Shown piece by piece: positions 51,001 to 59,385 of a stretch of 64,000 bases of DNA. The stretch is from Phymatolithon calcareum (lineage: Eukaryota > Rhodophyta > Florideophyceae > Hapalidiales): contig OZ345360.1 in the NCBI GenBank assembly GCA_977006965.1, forward strand, positions 558,001-622,000. The letters are read 5' to 3'. Both the position numbers and the translations under genes were made by a program. The notes beneath the pieces were generated by a model that was not told the origin of the DNA, did not search any database, and saw nothing but the letters and a program-made list of their open reading frames with translations. Every line of letters begins with the position of its first letter. Position 1 is the first letter of the stretch.

Positions 51001-53676
51001 CAAAACCCGCATGTGCAAAACATGGCGGCAAGTGCTCTTGCCGAGCTGGCCCACAGACTATCACTGCGTGGTGCTAAAAAGCCATTGTCTCTGGTTGTGA
51101 AGAATCTAACAAGGTATCTAACTACAGATGATGGCAAGGACGAAAACACCATGCCGCAGACGAAGACATCGAAGAAAGAAAAGCCTAATGCCAGGACAAC
51201 AATGGAGCTGGACGATGTCTCGCTTGCTAAACGAGGTGCTGCTTCAGCCTTTCGCTGCTTCTGTGACCGATTTAAGGAGACGATATTCGATCAACTTCCT
51301 TGGCTTTGGGAGACGGTTGCTGGTGGATTTGTTCAAAATGAAGCTGCTGACGACATTACAATTCGGAAGTCCTTAATTGTTTTGCAATGCATTATTGGGA
51401 AACTAGATTCAGGCTTGCACGAACAGGTAGCCAACATCTTACCCTCAGTGATTCAGTGTGCCGCTTCGCCCAGCAAATCCAATACTCGTTTTGCATCTCA
51501 GTGTCTCGCCGACTGTGTTGCAGCGATGCCAGGCCGGGGAATGCAAATTGTGATTCACAATTTGCTTCCTTTGTTGGACGGGACCCAATACACCAAGGAA
51601 GCTGATCGCCTTATTCGGCAGGGTGCCGCCTTGTCCCTTCGAGCTGTCGTCGATAGGCTGGGAACGACGCTCATTCCGTATGCTGCATTTCTAATTGTGC
51701 CAATGATGAAACGAATGGTTGATGATGATCCTATAGTTCGAGCAGCTGCTGCTGGTGTGTTTGGAGTCCTTGTTGGACTCATTCCTTTAGAAGGGGGCGC
51801 ACCGGATGATCCTGAAATGAGCGCGACAATGTCGGCCGAGCGTCAAGAGGCTCGCAAGTTTCTAGGTCAGCTTCTGGGAACTGAGCCACGCACTCACTAT
51901 GAACTGCCGACTACAATCGGGGACGGCATCACTCTCAGAAAATATCAGCAAGAATGCCTAGACTGGCTTGCTTTTCTCAATCGCTACGGCTTGCATGGCG
52001 CTCTTTGTGACGACATGGGGCTGGGAAAGACGTTAATGACGCTGTGCATTATCACTGGGGACTTTGTCAATATGCAAGCCAGTCCAGATGGATTTTGCCT
52101 TCCGTCGCTGGTTGTTTGTCCAAGCACGATCGTTGCTCATTGGGTTCAAGAAGCATTGCGGTTCTTTGGTCATGTTTTTAAGTCGGTAGTCCAGTATGCA
52201 GGACCTCCGCGGCAGAGGGCTCGACTTCGTGAAGGGACTGATTTCAAGAATGCATCGCTTGTGGTGACAAGCTATGATGTATTGAGCAATGATTTGGCTC
52301 ATTTTGAACCCGTGAAATGGAACTATGTTGCCCTTGATGAAGGGCATGTCATCAAGAACCCCAAGACCAAAGTTGCCCGCGCCGTTCGAACATTATCGCC
52401 TCAACACAAGCTGATTCTAACTGGTACACCAATCCAAAATTCAGTACTGGAGCTATGGGCGATGTTTGATTTTCTGATGCCAGGTTTCCTTGGGTCAGAA
52501 AGCAGTTTCAAGGAAATGTATGGGAAACCTATTCTTGCTTCTCGGGATCCGAAATGCACTGAAGCTGATCAACAACGAGGAATGGTTGCGACAGAGTCTC
52601 TTCATCGCCAAGTACTTCCTTTCGTCTTGCGTCGACTTAAGGATGATGTGCTCTCTGAGCTTCCTCCAAAAATTATTCAAGACTATTATTGTTCAATGAC
52701 CAGACTGCAGGTTGAACTTTACGAAGACTTCTCTCAAGGTGCTATTGGTGAAGGAGGTATAACGCAAGGTGGCGATCAACCAGCACAAAATGGACACGTA
52801 TTCCAAGCCCTTTCGTATCTAAGGAGATTATGCAGTCACCCAAAACTTGTTCTTACGCCGAAACATCCCCACTTTGATCGAATTACTGAAGAATTATCTA
52901 ATCAAGGACGAAGCATTAGCGATGTTGAATCAAGTGCAAAACTCGTTGGATTGCGTAATATTTTGGATGAATGTGGTATTGGGTCATCGATGAGCGCGGA
53001 AAATTCAGGTGGCCATCGGGTTCTAATTTTTGCTCAGCTGAAGCAAATGCTTGATATTGTGGAAACTGACTTATTCAAGGCTCACATGCCAGCCCTAACC
53101 TACATGCGTCTCGATGGGTCTGTTCAGGCGTCCAAGAGGCAATCGATAGTGACAAGATTTAATGCAGACCCGACTATCGATTGTCTTCTTCTAACTACGC
53201 ATGTCGGTGGTCTTGGACTGAATCTTACTGGCGCGGACACTGTGATTTTCCTGGAACATGATTGGAATCCCACGAAAGATTTGCAGGCTATGGATCGCGC
53301 TCATCGTATGGGTCAGAAGCGAACTGTGAATGTCTATCGTCTAATCACTCGAGGAACATTGGAGGAGAAAATTATGGGTATTCAAAGGTTCAAGACTCAT
53401 ATCGCGAACACTGTTGTGAACCGTGACAACTCGAGCCTTCAGAGTATGAATACCGAGCAGCTTGTTGGATTGTTCCGGATCGATGCTAGTGATGAAGAGG
53501 AAGGTGGAAAGTCAAAGAAGGCAGGCTCAAGCTCTGCGGGCGTTGGTAAGGGTATGAAGGCCGCTTTGGCCGGCCTGGACGACCTTTGGGAAGAGCAACA
53601 ATACGAGGATGAATTCAATGTTGGGACTTTTCTTGCCGATATCCAGCAGGACCAGGCAGGACCATCGTCGACTTGA
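48025..53676 (+). CDS. MOT1: MOT1/BTAF1 TBP-removing Swi2/Snf2 ATPase
   Basis: An 1883-aa protein from the first in-frame ATG (48025). The N-terminus is HEAT-like (RLEGLLGLLDSGANISVRRMAAKQIGEL, DTRVAAGYAIAAI) and is the TBP-binding module of MOT1. A short EVKP tandem repeat lies near residues 105-125. HEAT repeats continue to about 1290. The Snf2 motor has DDMGLGKT (K1335), the DEGH box 1438-1441, LTGTPIQNS, LDGS and a final ATPase motif MDRAHRMGQKRTVNVYR. MOT1 uses ATP to strip TBP from promoter DNA and redistributes it among promoters in the nucleus. Length and domain order match the family (yeast 1867 aa). No intron is seen across 5.6 kb. The C-terminal bridge WEEQQYEDEFN is also characteristic. 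Confidence 0.96.
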   Translation: MSSNAQGGGPTRLEGLLGLLDSGANISVRRMAAKQIGELVAAHPSETRPVLRRVRRFLRSSTWDTRVAAGYAIAAIADQSPGFTPKYQSVSDVALEAPNEVAILKAEVKPEVKPEVKPEVKPEVKLENTLPEEGDAPTVAPVSKGPAPALTFSKLDIIRIMNSGTMLFGSTGDEYQASESDIAAQRARLRKDLGIDDRFSSGGDMLGLKDEDLKAEKTTNATNSESETKKASVGEIVDAMAGLSAREKNRLKREAKRKAKKDSESGSRRPLKRIRTASGSADASADPNRGPAEEFSLSALANENQVDDEEFETDFGSDWWDFQSTCELLKHDLLDPRWEMRHGAAVGIREVLKRHAASAGKFTQQRGDEENAWWLEDMCCRLVCVLAMDRFGDFVGDAVVAPVRETAAMIMGACTKAMSPESVLLLVRTVLRLLEVKDATKWEVRHAGLLGLQYMIAVRQDMSSELLGQSLDPIMDGLQDHDDDVRAAAGEALIPVAQAVVDLMPEQVPKLVSILWGALPDLDDISAATGSVLRLLARMTSIPATEGFSKLWLDPALLSDEMSDLEEDASEQENGKSKDPFCTTLVDIVPRLWPFLRHSSRSVRKASINLLFTLVSSLSDADLAEWLQPICGEALQRLFRNILLETEEETLKTSKSVWERIVSVLAVNVPDGKNALVQSAKTALPFWLEAASHETRADAAAFDQAQGKAVSSSAQRRRKIAAARRAAKARASKLSTGKIPQPQTDGDDGVTSEGPHDAVLMQHNVGEALGLLAYAWPSDDPFFEKVLIDCLKSPSAVKRRVACDICRGWASSQKDTASFPRSIVGALVKEIELTGECAVTEVSISAGALFSDSVSLLDAISGSPLGKLPNFETLLSACRQGKQSVIKRDKVNAALYARTFRGQILGIINHETWAIWSAHAKSINLPKRRVEIVDAIRMRVSSSIGFITIREKLFTVSLASSATAAMVFATGIALPQRVGSFIKALMSSVRESQNPHVQNMAASALAELAHRLSLRGAKKPLSLVVKNLTRYLTTDDGKDENTMPQTKTSKKEKPNARTTMELDDVSLAKRGAASAFRCFCDRFKETIFDQLPWLWETVAGGFVQNEAADDITIRKSLIVLQCIIGKLDSGLHEQVANILPSVIQCAASPSKSNTRFASQCLADCVAAMPGRGMQIVIHNLLPLLDGTQYTKEADRLIRQGAALSLRAVVDRLGTTLIPYAAFLIVPMMKRMVDDDPIVRAAAAGVFGVLVGLIPLEGGAPDDPEMSATMSAERQEARKFLGQLLGTEPRTHYELPTTIGDGITLRKYQQECLDWLAFLNRYGLHGALCDDMGLGKTLMTLCIITGDFVNMQASPDGFCLPSLVVCPSTIVAHWVQEALRFFGHVFKSVVQYAGPPRQRARLREGTDFKNASLVVTSYDVLSNDLAHFEPVKWNYVALDEGHVIKNPKTKVARAVRTLSPQHKLILTGTPIQNSVLELWAMFDFLMPGFLGSESSFKEMYGKPILASRDPKCTEADQQRGMVATESLHRQVLPFVLRRLKDDVLSELPPKIIQDYYCSMTRLQVELYEDFSQGAIGEGGITQGGDQPAQNGHVFQALSYLRRLCSHPKLVLTPKHPHFDRITEELSNQGRSISDVESSAKLVGLRNILDECGIGSSMSAENSGGHRVLIFAQLKQMLDIVETDLFKAHMPALTYMRLDGSVQASKRQSIVTRFNADPTIDCLLLTTHVGGLGLNLTGADTVIFLEHDWNPTKDLQAMDRAHRMGQKRTVNVYRLITRGTLEEKIMGIQRFKTHIANTVVNRDNSSLQSMNTEQLVGLFRIDASDEEEGGKSKKAGSSSAGVGKGMKAALAGLDDLWEEQQYEDEFNVGTFLADIQQDQAGPSST
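48340..48402 (+). repeat. 12-bp tandem repeat inside MOT1
   Basis: About 4-5 copies of a GTAAAGCCGGAA-type unit encoding Glu-Val-Lys-Pro. The repeats stay in frame. Confidence 0.85.
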
Positions 53677-54115
53677 CCCAACGAGCGAGCCCTTACCTGT
53701 TTTATGTTTTTGCGTCTAATTTGTATCCAAGTTTTGTAGCTTGGTTTAGTAACCAGTCATCAAGTAAACAGCCAGTACAGTACTGTACTTGTGTCGACAA
53801 CAAGCAATGAAGCGTTGTGCATTTTCCCCTCGGAGCTGTCCGAAGCGAGACGGGAACAAACTTTGGAGAGTTTGCAAACTATGGGTAGTGTAAAGATCAG
53901 AAAGTGTAGCTAGTAAACCACAACTATCGTCTGTCGAGCTGACTTGTGCCTTCTTCACCGCTGCGAGGACTGCTTTGTCCCAAAAACATTTACAAACCAA
54001 AGCCAAGAAAACCACTTGCACTTGTTTACCGCGAAAAAGAAGTACTCGCCATTCAAGCCATTGGCCTACTTCTCAAAAACCAGCACCTCATCTAGCTGCT
54101 CCATCCTTTGCCCCG
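53677..54115. other. Convergent 3' ends of MOT1 and argJ
   Basis: No gene. A 16-bp palindrome AGTACAGTACTGTACT is at 53774-53789. Confidence 0.5.
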
Positions 54116-55495
54116 TCACGTAGAGTACTCAGCATTTATCTCCACATACTTGTAGGACAGATCACATCCCCACGCCACGCCCTTGCCACCTCCATTTCCA
54201 ACGCCAACATCAATAACCACAGTGTCATCCTCAGTTAGATATCGCTCCGGCGCCGCAGTCGCCTTCAAGTTCAAATATGCGCTCGCCGCCTTGGCGTCAA
54301 ATTCCAGTGGTTGTCCCTGTCGCATGAGTGCGTACGGTCCGACATCAATGTCCATCTCTGCGGCATTGAAGGCCACACCAGCTCTTCCTGCAGCGGCCGC
54401 GATACGTCCCCAATTCGGGTCGCAGCCAAATATGGCAGCTTTGTTCAAACTAGACCCGGCGATAGTGCGAGCAATCAGCCTCGCATCAGCGTCCGTTGCG
54501 GCGCCGTGCACACGAATTTCCACGAGCACATTGGCGCCTTCACCGTCACGTGCCACACGCTTTGCAAGCCCGATCATGCAATTTGTCACTAATTCCTCCA
54601 ACTGTTCCGCTGCAGGGGCTCGCACATCATGCACTGACAACCCGGACGCTCCAGATGCAAGACCTATTACAGTGTCGTTTGTACTTGAGTCCCCATCCAC
54701 AGTAATAGCATTAAACGATCTATCCGCCGCGCGAGACACTATACCTTGCCAGATCGCGGCATCCACATCTGCGTCGCACGTGACGACTCCGAGCATTGTC
54801 GCCATGTCGGGATGAATCATGCCAGAACCCTTGCACATCCCCCCCACACGCACAATCTTCCCCATAATATCTGCCTCCAGTGCAACCTCCTTGGCGCGCA
54901 AATCGGTCGTCATAATAGCACGTGCAGCAGAAGCAGCATCTTCCCGCGTCGGACCGGCGTCGCGCAACGCACCAGGAAGCGCCGCGCAGAGTCGCTCCTT
55001 GTCGAAACGCTGTCCAATCACTCCGGTCGAGCAGAGCAATACACCGGAAGGATCACATCCCAACAGATTGGCAGCCACAGAGGCCGTTTGAACAGCATCT
55101 GAAAGTCCGGCGTCACCCGTCGCCGCATTCGCCTGCCCAGAGTTGATCACAACCGCACGAGCGAGAGAACCAGACTCGCGTAGATGACGCTCAGATAGCA
55201 CGACCGGTGCCGCACGCACCTGCGAACGCGTAAATACCGCGCCGGCAGTTGCTGCGCCCGCGTCCGAGATCACAACGGCGAGATCAGATGCTCCGGACGG
55301 TTTCAGACCGGCTGTCACGCCGCCGGCACGAAAGCCACGCGCGGCTGTCACTCCGCCGTCCACAAGGGATGGTGCAGGTGCGGGCGGTGCTCGCTGCGTG
55401 GACGCTGTGCAACGCCAGCGGGAGATCGATGCGCGCTGCCGCGAGGGGGGGAAGTGCGTGGTTAGCAAGGGCGGCAGAAAGGCGACAGAGGCCAT
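54116..55495 (-). CDS. argJ: Arginine biosynthesis bifunctional protein ArgJ
   Basis: A 459-aa protein with an Arg/Ser/Pro-rich N-terminal 45 residues (likely transit peptide). The ArgJ domain follows: RGFRAGGVTAGLKPSGASDLA, AVVINSGQANAATGD, STGVIGQ, and the autocleavage site KGSGMIHPDMATMLG. There T233 becomes the N-terminal nucleophile of the beta chain. Further conserved are DGDSSTNDT and FGCDPNWGRI. The enzyme transfers acetyl groups from N-acetylornithine to glutamate (and may use acetyl-CoA), closing the acetyl cycle of arginine synthesis, normally in the plastid or mitochondrion. Full family length and all key motifs are present. No intron is seen. Confidence 0.95.
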   Translation of the reverse strand: MASVAFLPPLLTTHFPPSRQRASISRWRCTASTQRAPPAPAPSLVDGGVTAARGFRAGGVTAGLKPSGASDLAVVISDAGAATAGAVFTRSQVRAAPVVLSERHLRESGSLARAVVINSGQANAATGDAGLSDAVQTASVAANLLGCDPSGVLLCSTGVIGQRFDKERLCAALPGALRDAGPTREDAASAARAIMTTDLRAKEVALEADIMGKIVRVGGMCKGSGMIHPDMATMLGVVTCDADVDAAIWQGIVSRAADRSFNAITVDGDSSTNDTVIGLASGASGLSVHDVRAPAAEQLEELVTNCMIGLAKRVARDGEGANVLVEIRVHGAATDADARLIARTIAGSSLNKAAIFGCDPNWGRIAAAAGRAGVAFNAAEMDIDVGPYALMRQGQPLEFDAKAASAYLNLKATAAPERYLTEDDTVVIDVGVGNGGGKGVAWGCDLSYKYVEINAEYST

Positions 55496-55793
55496 GCTCG
55501 CTAACGGATGTCAGATGGGACAGAGGCAGGGGCAGGGATGTGCTCCTGGCGTAGACGGTAAGCTGTTGTACATTTTACTAATAATAGGGTTTGAGGAGCA
55601 ATGACGGTTGGATGTTGCAGATCGCAACGGATCACGGAGCACATGTGCTGGCAATCCGATTTTCCATGAGGTGTCTGTCTGTGTATGATCGAAGAGTGCT
55701 AAAAACTCTTGAATTGATCGTGCTTTGCATCGCACTCAAGACATGCACGAATGAATTCAAAACTGTTAACGATGCTCCCGACAGCGCATCATA
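55496..55793. other. Spacer between argJ and the ADAT2 gene
   Basis: 298 bp, holding the argJ upstream region and the ADAT2 3' end. No gene. Confidence 0.4.
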
Positions 55794-56318
55794 TCAATCG
55801 TCAACAACATCCGCAGGACTTTGCTCAACGTCATTGGCATCCGCATCGCGCTTACGTTTTCGTCGCTTATTCGGCACCGGTGCGTACGGATTCTGTGTCT
55901 CGTAGAAGCGGACAAGGAGGTCCAGACACTCGCTCTCACGTATTCCTCGAGTAACCTGCGGTATCTCCTTCCCGTGCACATCAAGCGGACGCACGGATCC
56001 GCATCCACCAAAGCGCGGGTTCGCACAGCCAAATACAATTGCGCTCACCAGACGCGTCTGAACCACCGCCGCCGCGCACATCACGCAAGGTTCGCATGTT
56101 ACAAATAGCGTCAGACTAAATGCTTCAACACTAGTTTCAGATTGGGCAGCCAGCGCTCGAAGCGCAACCACTTCTGCGTGTGCCGTAGCGTCGCCAGATG
56201 CATGCGTCTCATTGCGACCGCGTGCTACCACGCTTCCCGATGCAGACACAAACACACAGCCCACGGGCACTTCACCCTCTGCAAGCGCCAACCGCGCCTC
56301 AGCGAGAGCTTCTTCCAT
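55794..56318 (-). CDS. ADAT2: tRNA-specific adenosine deaminase subunit ADAT2 (TadA-like)
   Basis: A 174-aa protein from the ATG at 56318; the frame before it has only a GTG. Residues MEEALAEARLALAEGEVPVGCVFV begin the cytidine-deaminase fold. The zinc and catalytic residues are HAE (47-49) and PCVMCAAA (C78, C81). The FGGCGSV strand near 103-109 is typical of ADAT2. The enzyme deaminates A34 to inosine in tRNA anticodons, in eukaryotes with the inactive partner ADAT3. The C-terminal 35 residues are Lys/Arg then acidic and probably disordered. Cytosolic or nuclear. The family is secure; ADAT2 rather than a bacterial-type TadA is inferred from these motifs. Confidence 0.9.
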   Translation of the reverse strand: MEEALAEARLALAEGEVPVGCVFVSASGSVVARGRNETHASGDATAHAEVVALRALAAQSETSVEAFSLTLFVTCEPCVMCAAAVVQTRLVSAIVFGCANPRFGGCGSVRPLDVHGKEIPQVTRGIRESECLDLLVRFYETQNPYAPVPNKRRKRKRDADANDVEQSPADVVDD

Positions 56319-56571
56319 GTGCACCGGATCCGGCGAAACACTGCTGACAGTCAGCTGAGGATCAAGCAGACCGGCCAGTCACGAGCAATCCTTCTGTGTG
56401 CACACGTGGTTGCTCATGAGTGGTTGCAAGAAGTACACGTGGCATCGCATGACCTCTCCGACTCGCCTCAAGTCCAACGGCGGTGCGCACGCGCTGGATA
56501 CAGTATAGTATCATTGCCGTCGGCAATCATCCCGCTACAGTACTGTCGTCGGTTCATTTCCTTGCGCCACG
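56319..56571. promoter_or_regulatory. Divergent intergenic region between ADAT2 and the CCDC137-like gene
   Basis: 253 bp between opposite start codons, with short palindromes ATTGCCGtCGGCAAT (56513-56527) and ACAGTACTGT (56537-56546) just before the plus-strand ATG. Confidence 0.4.
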
Positions 56572-57771
56572 ATGAAGCCGGCGCGAGGCCGAGTGTCGAA
56601 AAACCGCTCAGGTCGTGGCGGAAAAGGGAACAGTGGAGGTAGCGCCAAGCGTTCCGGTGGCGGCGGAAGACGACGCCCCCCAAAGGGTGTTTCGCAACGA
56701 CCGTCGAAGGTAGCAGAGCGCGAGAAAGCAAAAGCCGAAGGCAAGAAGAGACATGCAGAAAAGTGCGAAGCTGGTCGTAGAAAGAAAGAACTGGATGAAA
56801 AAGCAGCAGCGGGATCCGCCGCGGCAGGAGATGCACCTGCAAATGACCGCAAGAAAAACATGAAGAAGAAAAAGCGTGTTCGCGGACAGAAAGCCCACTC
56901 TCTCGTCGTGCTTGGCGCTGGCGATCACGTTCCAATCGCACACGGAGGGCCGAACAGCACTGACCTCGCGCCGAAGAAGGGCGATGAGGAAAAACTGCCG
57001 TGGAAGACGCGCCGTATGCTTGCGCTCATCAAGGCCTCCTCCGGGGGCGCGAAGAACGGTGCATCCGGCGAGTCTGGTGCGGATGGAAGCGTTGCGTTAA
57101 GGGCTGGTGGAGCAGTGGGGGCAGCTGACACTACGGCTACACGGTCCGATATTGACGCCGTTGAGTCGGAAATGAGCCATGATGACGATGACATGGAATG
57201 TGCGGACAGTAGCGAGGAAGCGAAGGCAGGAACGGACAGCGAAGCGAAAGAAACTGATCCGAAACCTGAAAGGGTTAAATTTGACGGAATGCAACGTGGT
57301 GAGTCATTTACCGCGTTTAAGAAACGATTGCGTGAAGAGACCAAACGCGCACGTTTCGAGGTAGAGCGCGCCGGTAATAGACAGCGCGAGAAGAAGAGAA
57401 TGTACTATGAAAAGCGCCGCGCACGTGCTGAACGCCGCGCAAGACGACGTGCTGGTAACCTCTCCGACGATGAGAGGGAGGACGCGAATAAGTGGGAATC
57501 GGATGGGGAGCACGGACAACAGTCTGTCAGTTTGTGGGCTGACATGATGCGCGACCGCATGGATGAGCAGCGCTCTCGAAAACCAAGACGGCGCAGGGAT
57601 GCCGGTAGCGCCGATGAAGCTGAGGCGCCAATGGTCAGGTTCGGCGAGCGTGTGGAGAGACCGCCGGAGTTTGAAAACTTGCCGGTCAGACCGGGACGTA
57701 GAGATATTGGTGTGAAGCCTAAGGGGAACGTTGTTGTGTCCGATGCTGCGGCGATTTTGGCGAAGAATTAG
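56572..57771 (+). CDS. CCDC137-like basic nuclear/nucleolar protein
   Basis: A 399-aa highly charged protein. The N-terminus is Arg/Gly/Lys-rich (KPARGRVSKNRSGRGGKG). A Lys-rich coiled coil spans about 45-110, followed by a variable acidic middle. The conserved-looking C-terminal part is FDGMQRGESFTAFKKRLREET...KKRMYYEKRRARAERRARRR, then APMVRFGERVERPPEFENLP and a short end. The MQRGESFTAFKKR and VRFGERVERPPE segments resemble CCDC137 (nucleolar, RNA-associated). That match is by memory of the family and needs a profile search. DNA- or RNA-related basic function is inferred from composition. ATG at 56572, no intron. Confidence 0.6.
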   Translation: MKPARGRVSKNRSGRGGKGNSGGSAKRSGGGGRRRPPKGVSQRPSKVAEREKAKAEGKKRHAEKCEAGRRKKELDEKAAAGSAAAGDAPANDRKKNMKKKKRVRGQKAHSLVVLGAGDHVPIAHGGPNSTDLAPKKGDEEKLPWKTRRMLALIKASSGGAKNGASGESGADGSVALRAGGAVGAADTTATRSDIDAVESEMSHDDDDMECADSSEEAKAGTDSEAKETDPKPERVKFDGMQRGESFTAFKKRLREETKRARFEVERAGNRQREKKRMYYEKRRARAERRARRRAGNLSDDEREDANKWESDGEHGQQSVSLWADMMRDRMDEQRSRKPRRRRDAGSADEAEAPMVRFGERVERPPEFENLPVRPGRRDIGVKPKGNVVVSDAAAILAKN

Positions 57772-57977
57772 GATGGGCGGGATATATCCAGCCTCATGAA
57801 GCATCTTGGTTGGTTTAATGTGATCGATCGTGTGTGTACTCTGCTCTAGTTGTCTGCAGGTAAGAGCGACATAAGAATGCAACAGCGGCGGGTGCGTCAG
57901 ATGGTGGAAAGAGCAGAGATGGAAGCTACGCTCGCTGTTGCCTAGTGTGTGCAATTTATCAACGATCGCATGGGCAG
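57772..57977. other. Convergent 3' ends of the CCDC137-like and R-SNARE genes
   Basis: About 200 bp, no gene. Confidence 0.4.
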
Positions 57978-58298
57978 TCATGGGTCAGCGGCATTGCGTC
58001 TAAGTAGAGGTACGACGATTATAAGAATGAGAGCAGCAATTAGAGCGGCGACTATGAGCTGCACTTTAAAGTTTTGCCACCACATCTTATCCTTGATGCG
58101 TCCAGCGGTCTTCTGAAATCCGGTGGCTTCGTTCCTCATGGCGTGCGTCTTATCGAGTAGCTGTTCTATGTTCTCCTGGTTTCGTAACACGCTCGAAATG
58201 TTGTTTTGCATCACACCCTTCACCTCCTCCACTTGCGAGGCTACGGCGGCTACCTTGCCTGTTTTTGTGCCACTTTTGTCGGCCGGACTCCCGCTCAT
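57978..58298 (-). CDS. R-SNARE (synaptobrevin/VAMP, brevin type)
   Basis: A 106-aa tail-anchored protein from the ATG at 58298; no ATG precedes it in frame. A short Ser/Lys-rich N-terminus lacks a longin domain. The SNARE helix begins SQVEEVKGVMQNNISSVLRNQENIEQLLDKT. The WW pair (KMWWQN) marks the membrane-proximal end as in VAMPs, and a hydrophobic anchor (VQLIVAALIAALILIIVVP) follows. Aligned without gaps to VAMP2 from the WW pair, the zero-layer Arg position is Asn and the Arg lies one residue earlier. V-SNAREs pair with Q-SNAREs to fuse vesicles. The compartment is not known. Confidence 0.85.
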   Translation of the reverse strand: MSGSPADKSGTKTGKVAAVASQVEEVKGVMQNNISSVLRNQENIEQLLDKTHAMRNEATGFQKTAGRIKDKMWWQNFKVQLIVAALIAALILIIVVPLLRRNAADP

Positions 58299-58391
58299 CC
58301 TGTGTGTCTTTGTGCGGCAATGGTTGTTGCACCGAAATCGCAGTTCGGCGCGGGGCGGAGGTCGCTCTGTCAGGGGCTGATGAGTGCGCAA

Positions 58392-58947
58392 ACAGGAGGG
58401 CAGTTATTGGCTACTTTGTGGCGGACGTGCTGAGGTGGGGACAAGGGAGCCTATATAGATGGACTGCATTTCGGGTTAAAGATATTGATGCTCAAGACAT
58501 GGACGTTGAATCAGCGAAGGGAAAGCAGTATTCTTTTCTGGTGCAGTGTGGAAGTGTCAGGTTTGGTTTGGACAGTTCTTTTGTACAGAATGCTGGTCGA
58601 AACTTCGTCCTGTGTTTTGGGCCTTACTTTAATTGGGGGAAAATTGTTGACAAGATTCATTTATCGTTTTCTCGACTGTTTCTAGTTCCGCCGTTTGTGC
58701 AGTGAACAAGTGACGGCGTTATTGGATCTTTGCTTGTACTTTTCAACTATATTATCACAGAGTCTTCTATGTAGTACACTGCCTTTGCTTCCATTGCTAC
58801 CGATGATTACACGACTGAAGCTGTTTATTGCCCTCTAAAGGCAACAGTATTGCTCCCCTTGTAAACAGAGCAACCCGTATGAACACGGTAGAGGCACCAG
58901 ATATACTTATACATGCCAGCTAATAAAGAGAAAAAATAGTGGGACGA
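58392..58947. other. Spacer
   Basis: No gene is supported between the SNARE and the Fanzor-like remnant. Confidence 0.4.
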
Positions 58948-59385
58948 TTACGACCTAGACAGATACTCCGGAAGCTCTTTTCCTAAAAGCATGTGGACAC
59001 CACATGGTCCTATGTTGCGCGCGGCGTTCGCGTCCCTGTCAATGTCGCCCACGCTGCAAGAGTTCTCGCCCGGTGCACTGTTTGGACAGTGTAGCACACG
59101 AAAACTTTTACCCTTTTGCATAGCCTTCCCGCATCCATGACAACGTGCAGACGTCCGGAACTCATCCGTTAGAACCACAGGACAGATTTTCGCCAAAGCC
59201 CGAATCAGCTTCTTCCGCGGAGTGGGCCGGCCCGCTTTTCCCAAACCTGTACTGAGCATTGCCTAGAAAACGACCCGGGGACGACCGTACAGCTCCTTCT
59301 TCTTCCGCCTCTTCTGTTGGCCCGTCAACCGCCGCAGCTCTACTTGTTCCTCGTCGAACAATAAGGAGGATGCAAGGTGATGGAT
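58948..59385 (-). pseudogene. C-terminal remnant of a Fanzor (eukaryotic TnpB-like) nuclease
   Basis: Read on the minus strand in one frame from about 59385, the order is LLFDEEQVELRRLTGQQKRR, then RPRVVF, an in-frame TAG at 59263-59265, and AMLSTGLGKAGRPTPRKK. Next come LIRALAKICPVVLTDEFRTS, the zinc-ribbon half CHGC, CPNSAPGENSC, and DIDRDANAARNI (RuvC-III Asp). This is the usual end of TnpB/IS605-OrfB and Fanzor proteins: RuvC-II Glu in DEFRTS, four-Cys zinc finger, and the DRDxNAARNI Asp. The N-terminal RNA-binding and RuvC-I parts are missing and the frame is broken, so the copy cannot be a working guide-RNA nuclease. Gene 3' end (stop) is at 58948. Confidence 0.75.

Noticed and set aside
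54183-54815. Plus-strand frame of 210 aa antisense to argJ
   Set aside because: Shadow of the GC-rich argJ gene, no recognisable domain.
55794-58298. Overlapping frames antisense to ADAT2, CCDC137-like and SNARE genes
   Set aside because: Explained as shadows of the recognised genes on the opposite strand.
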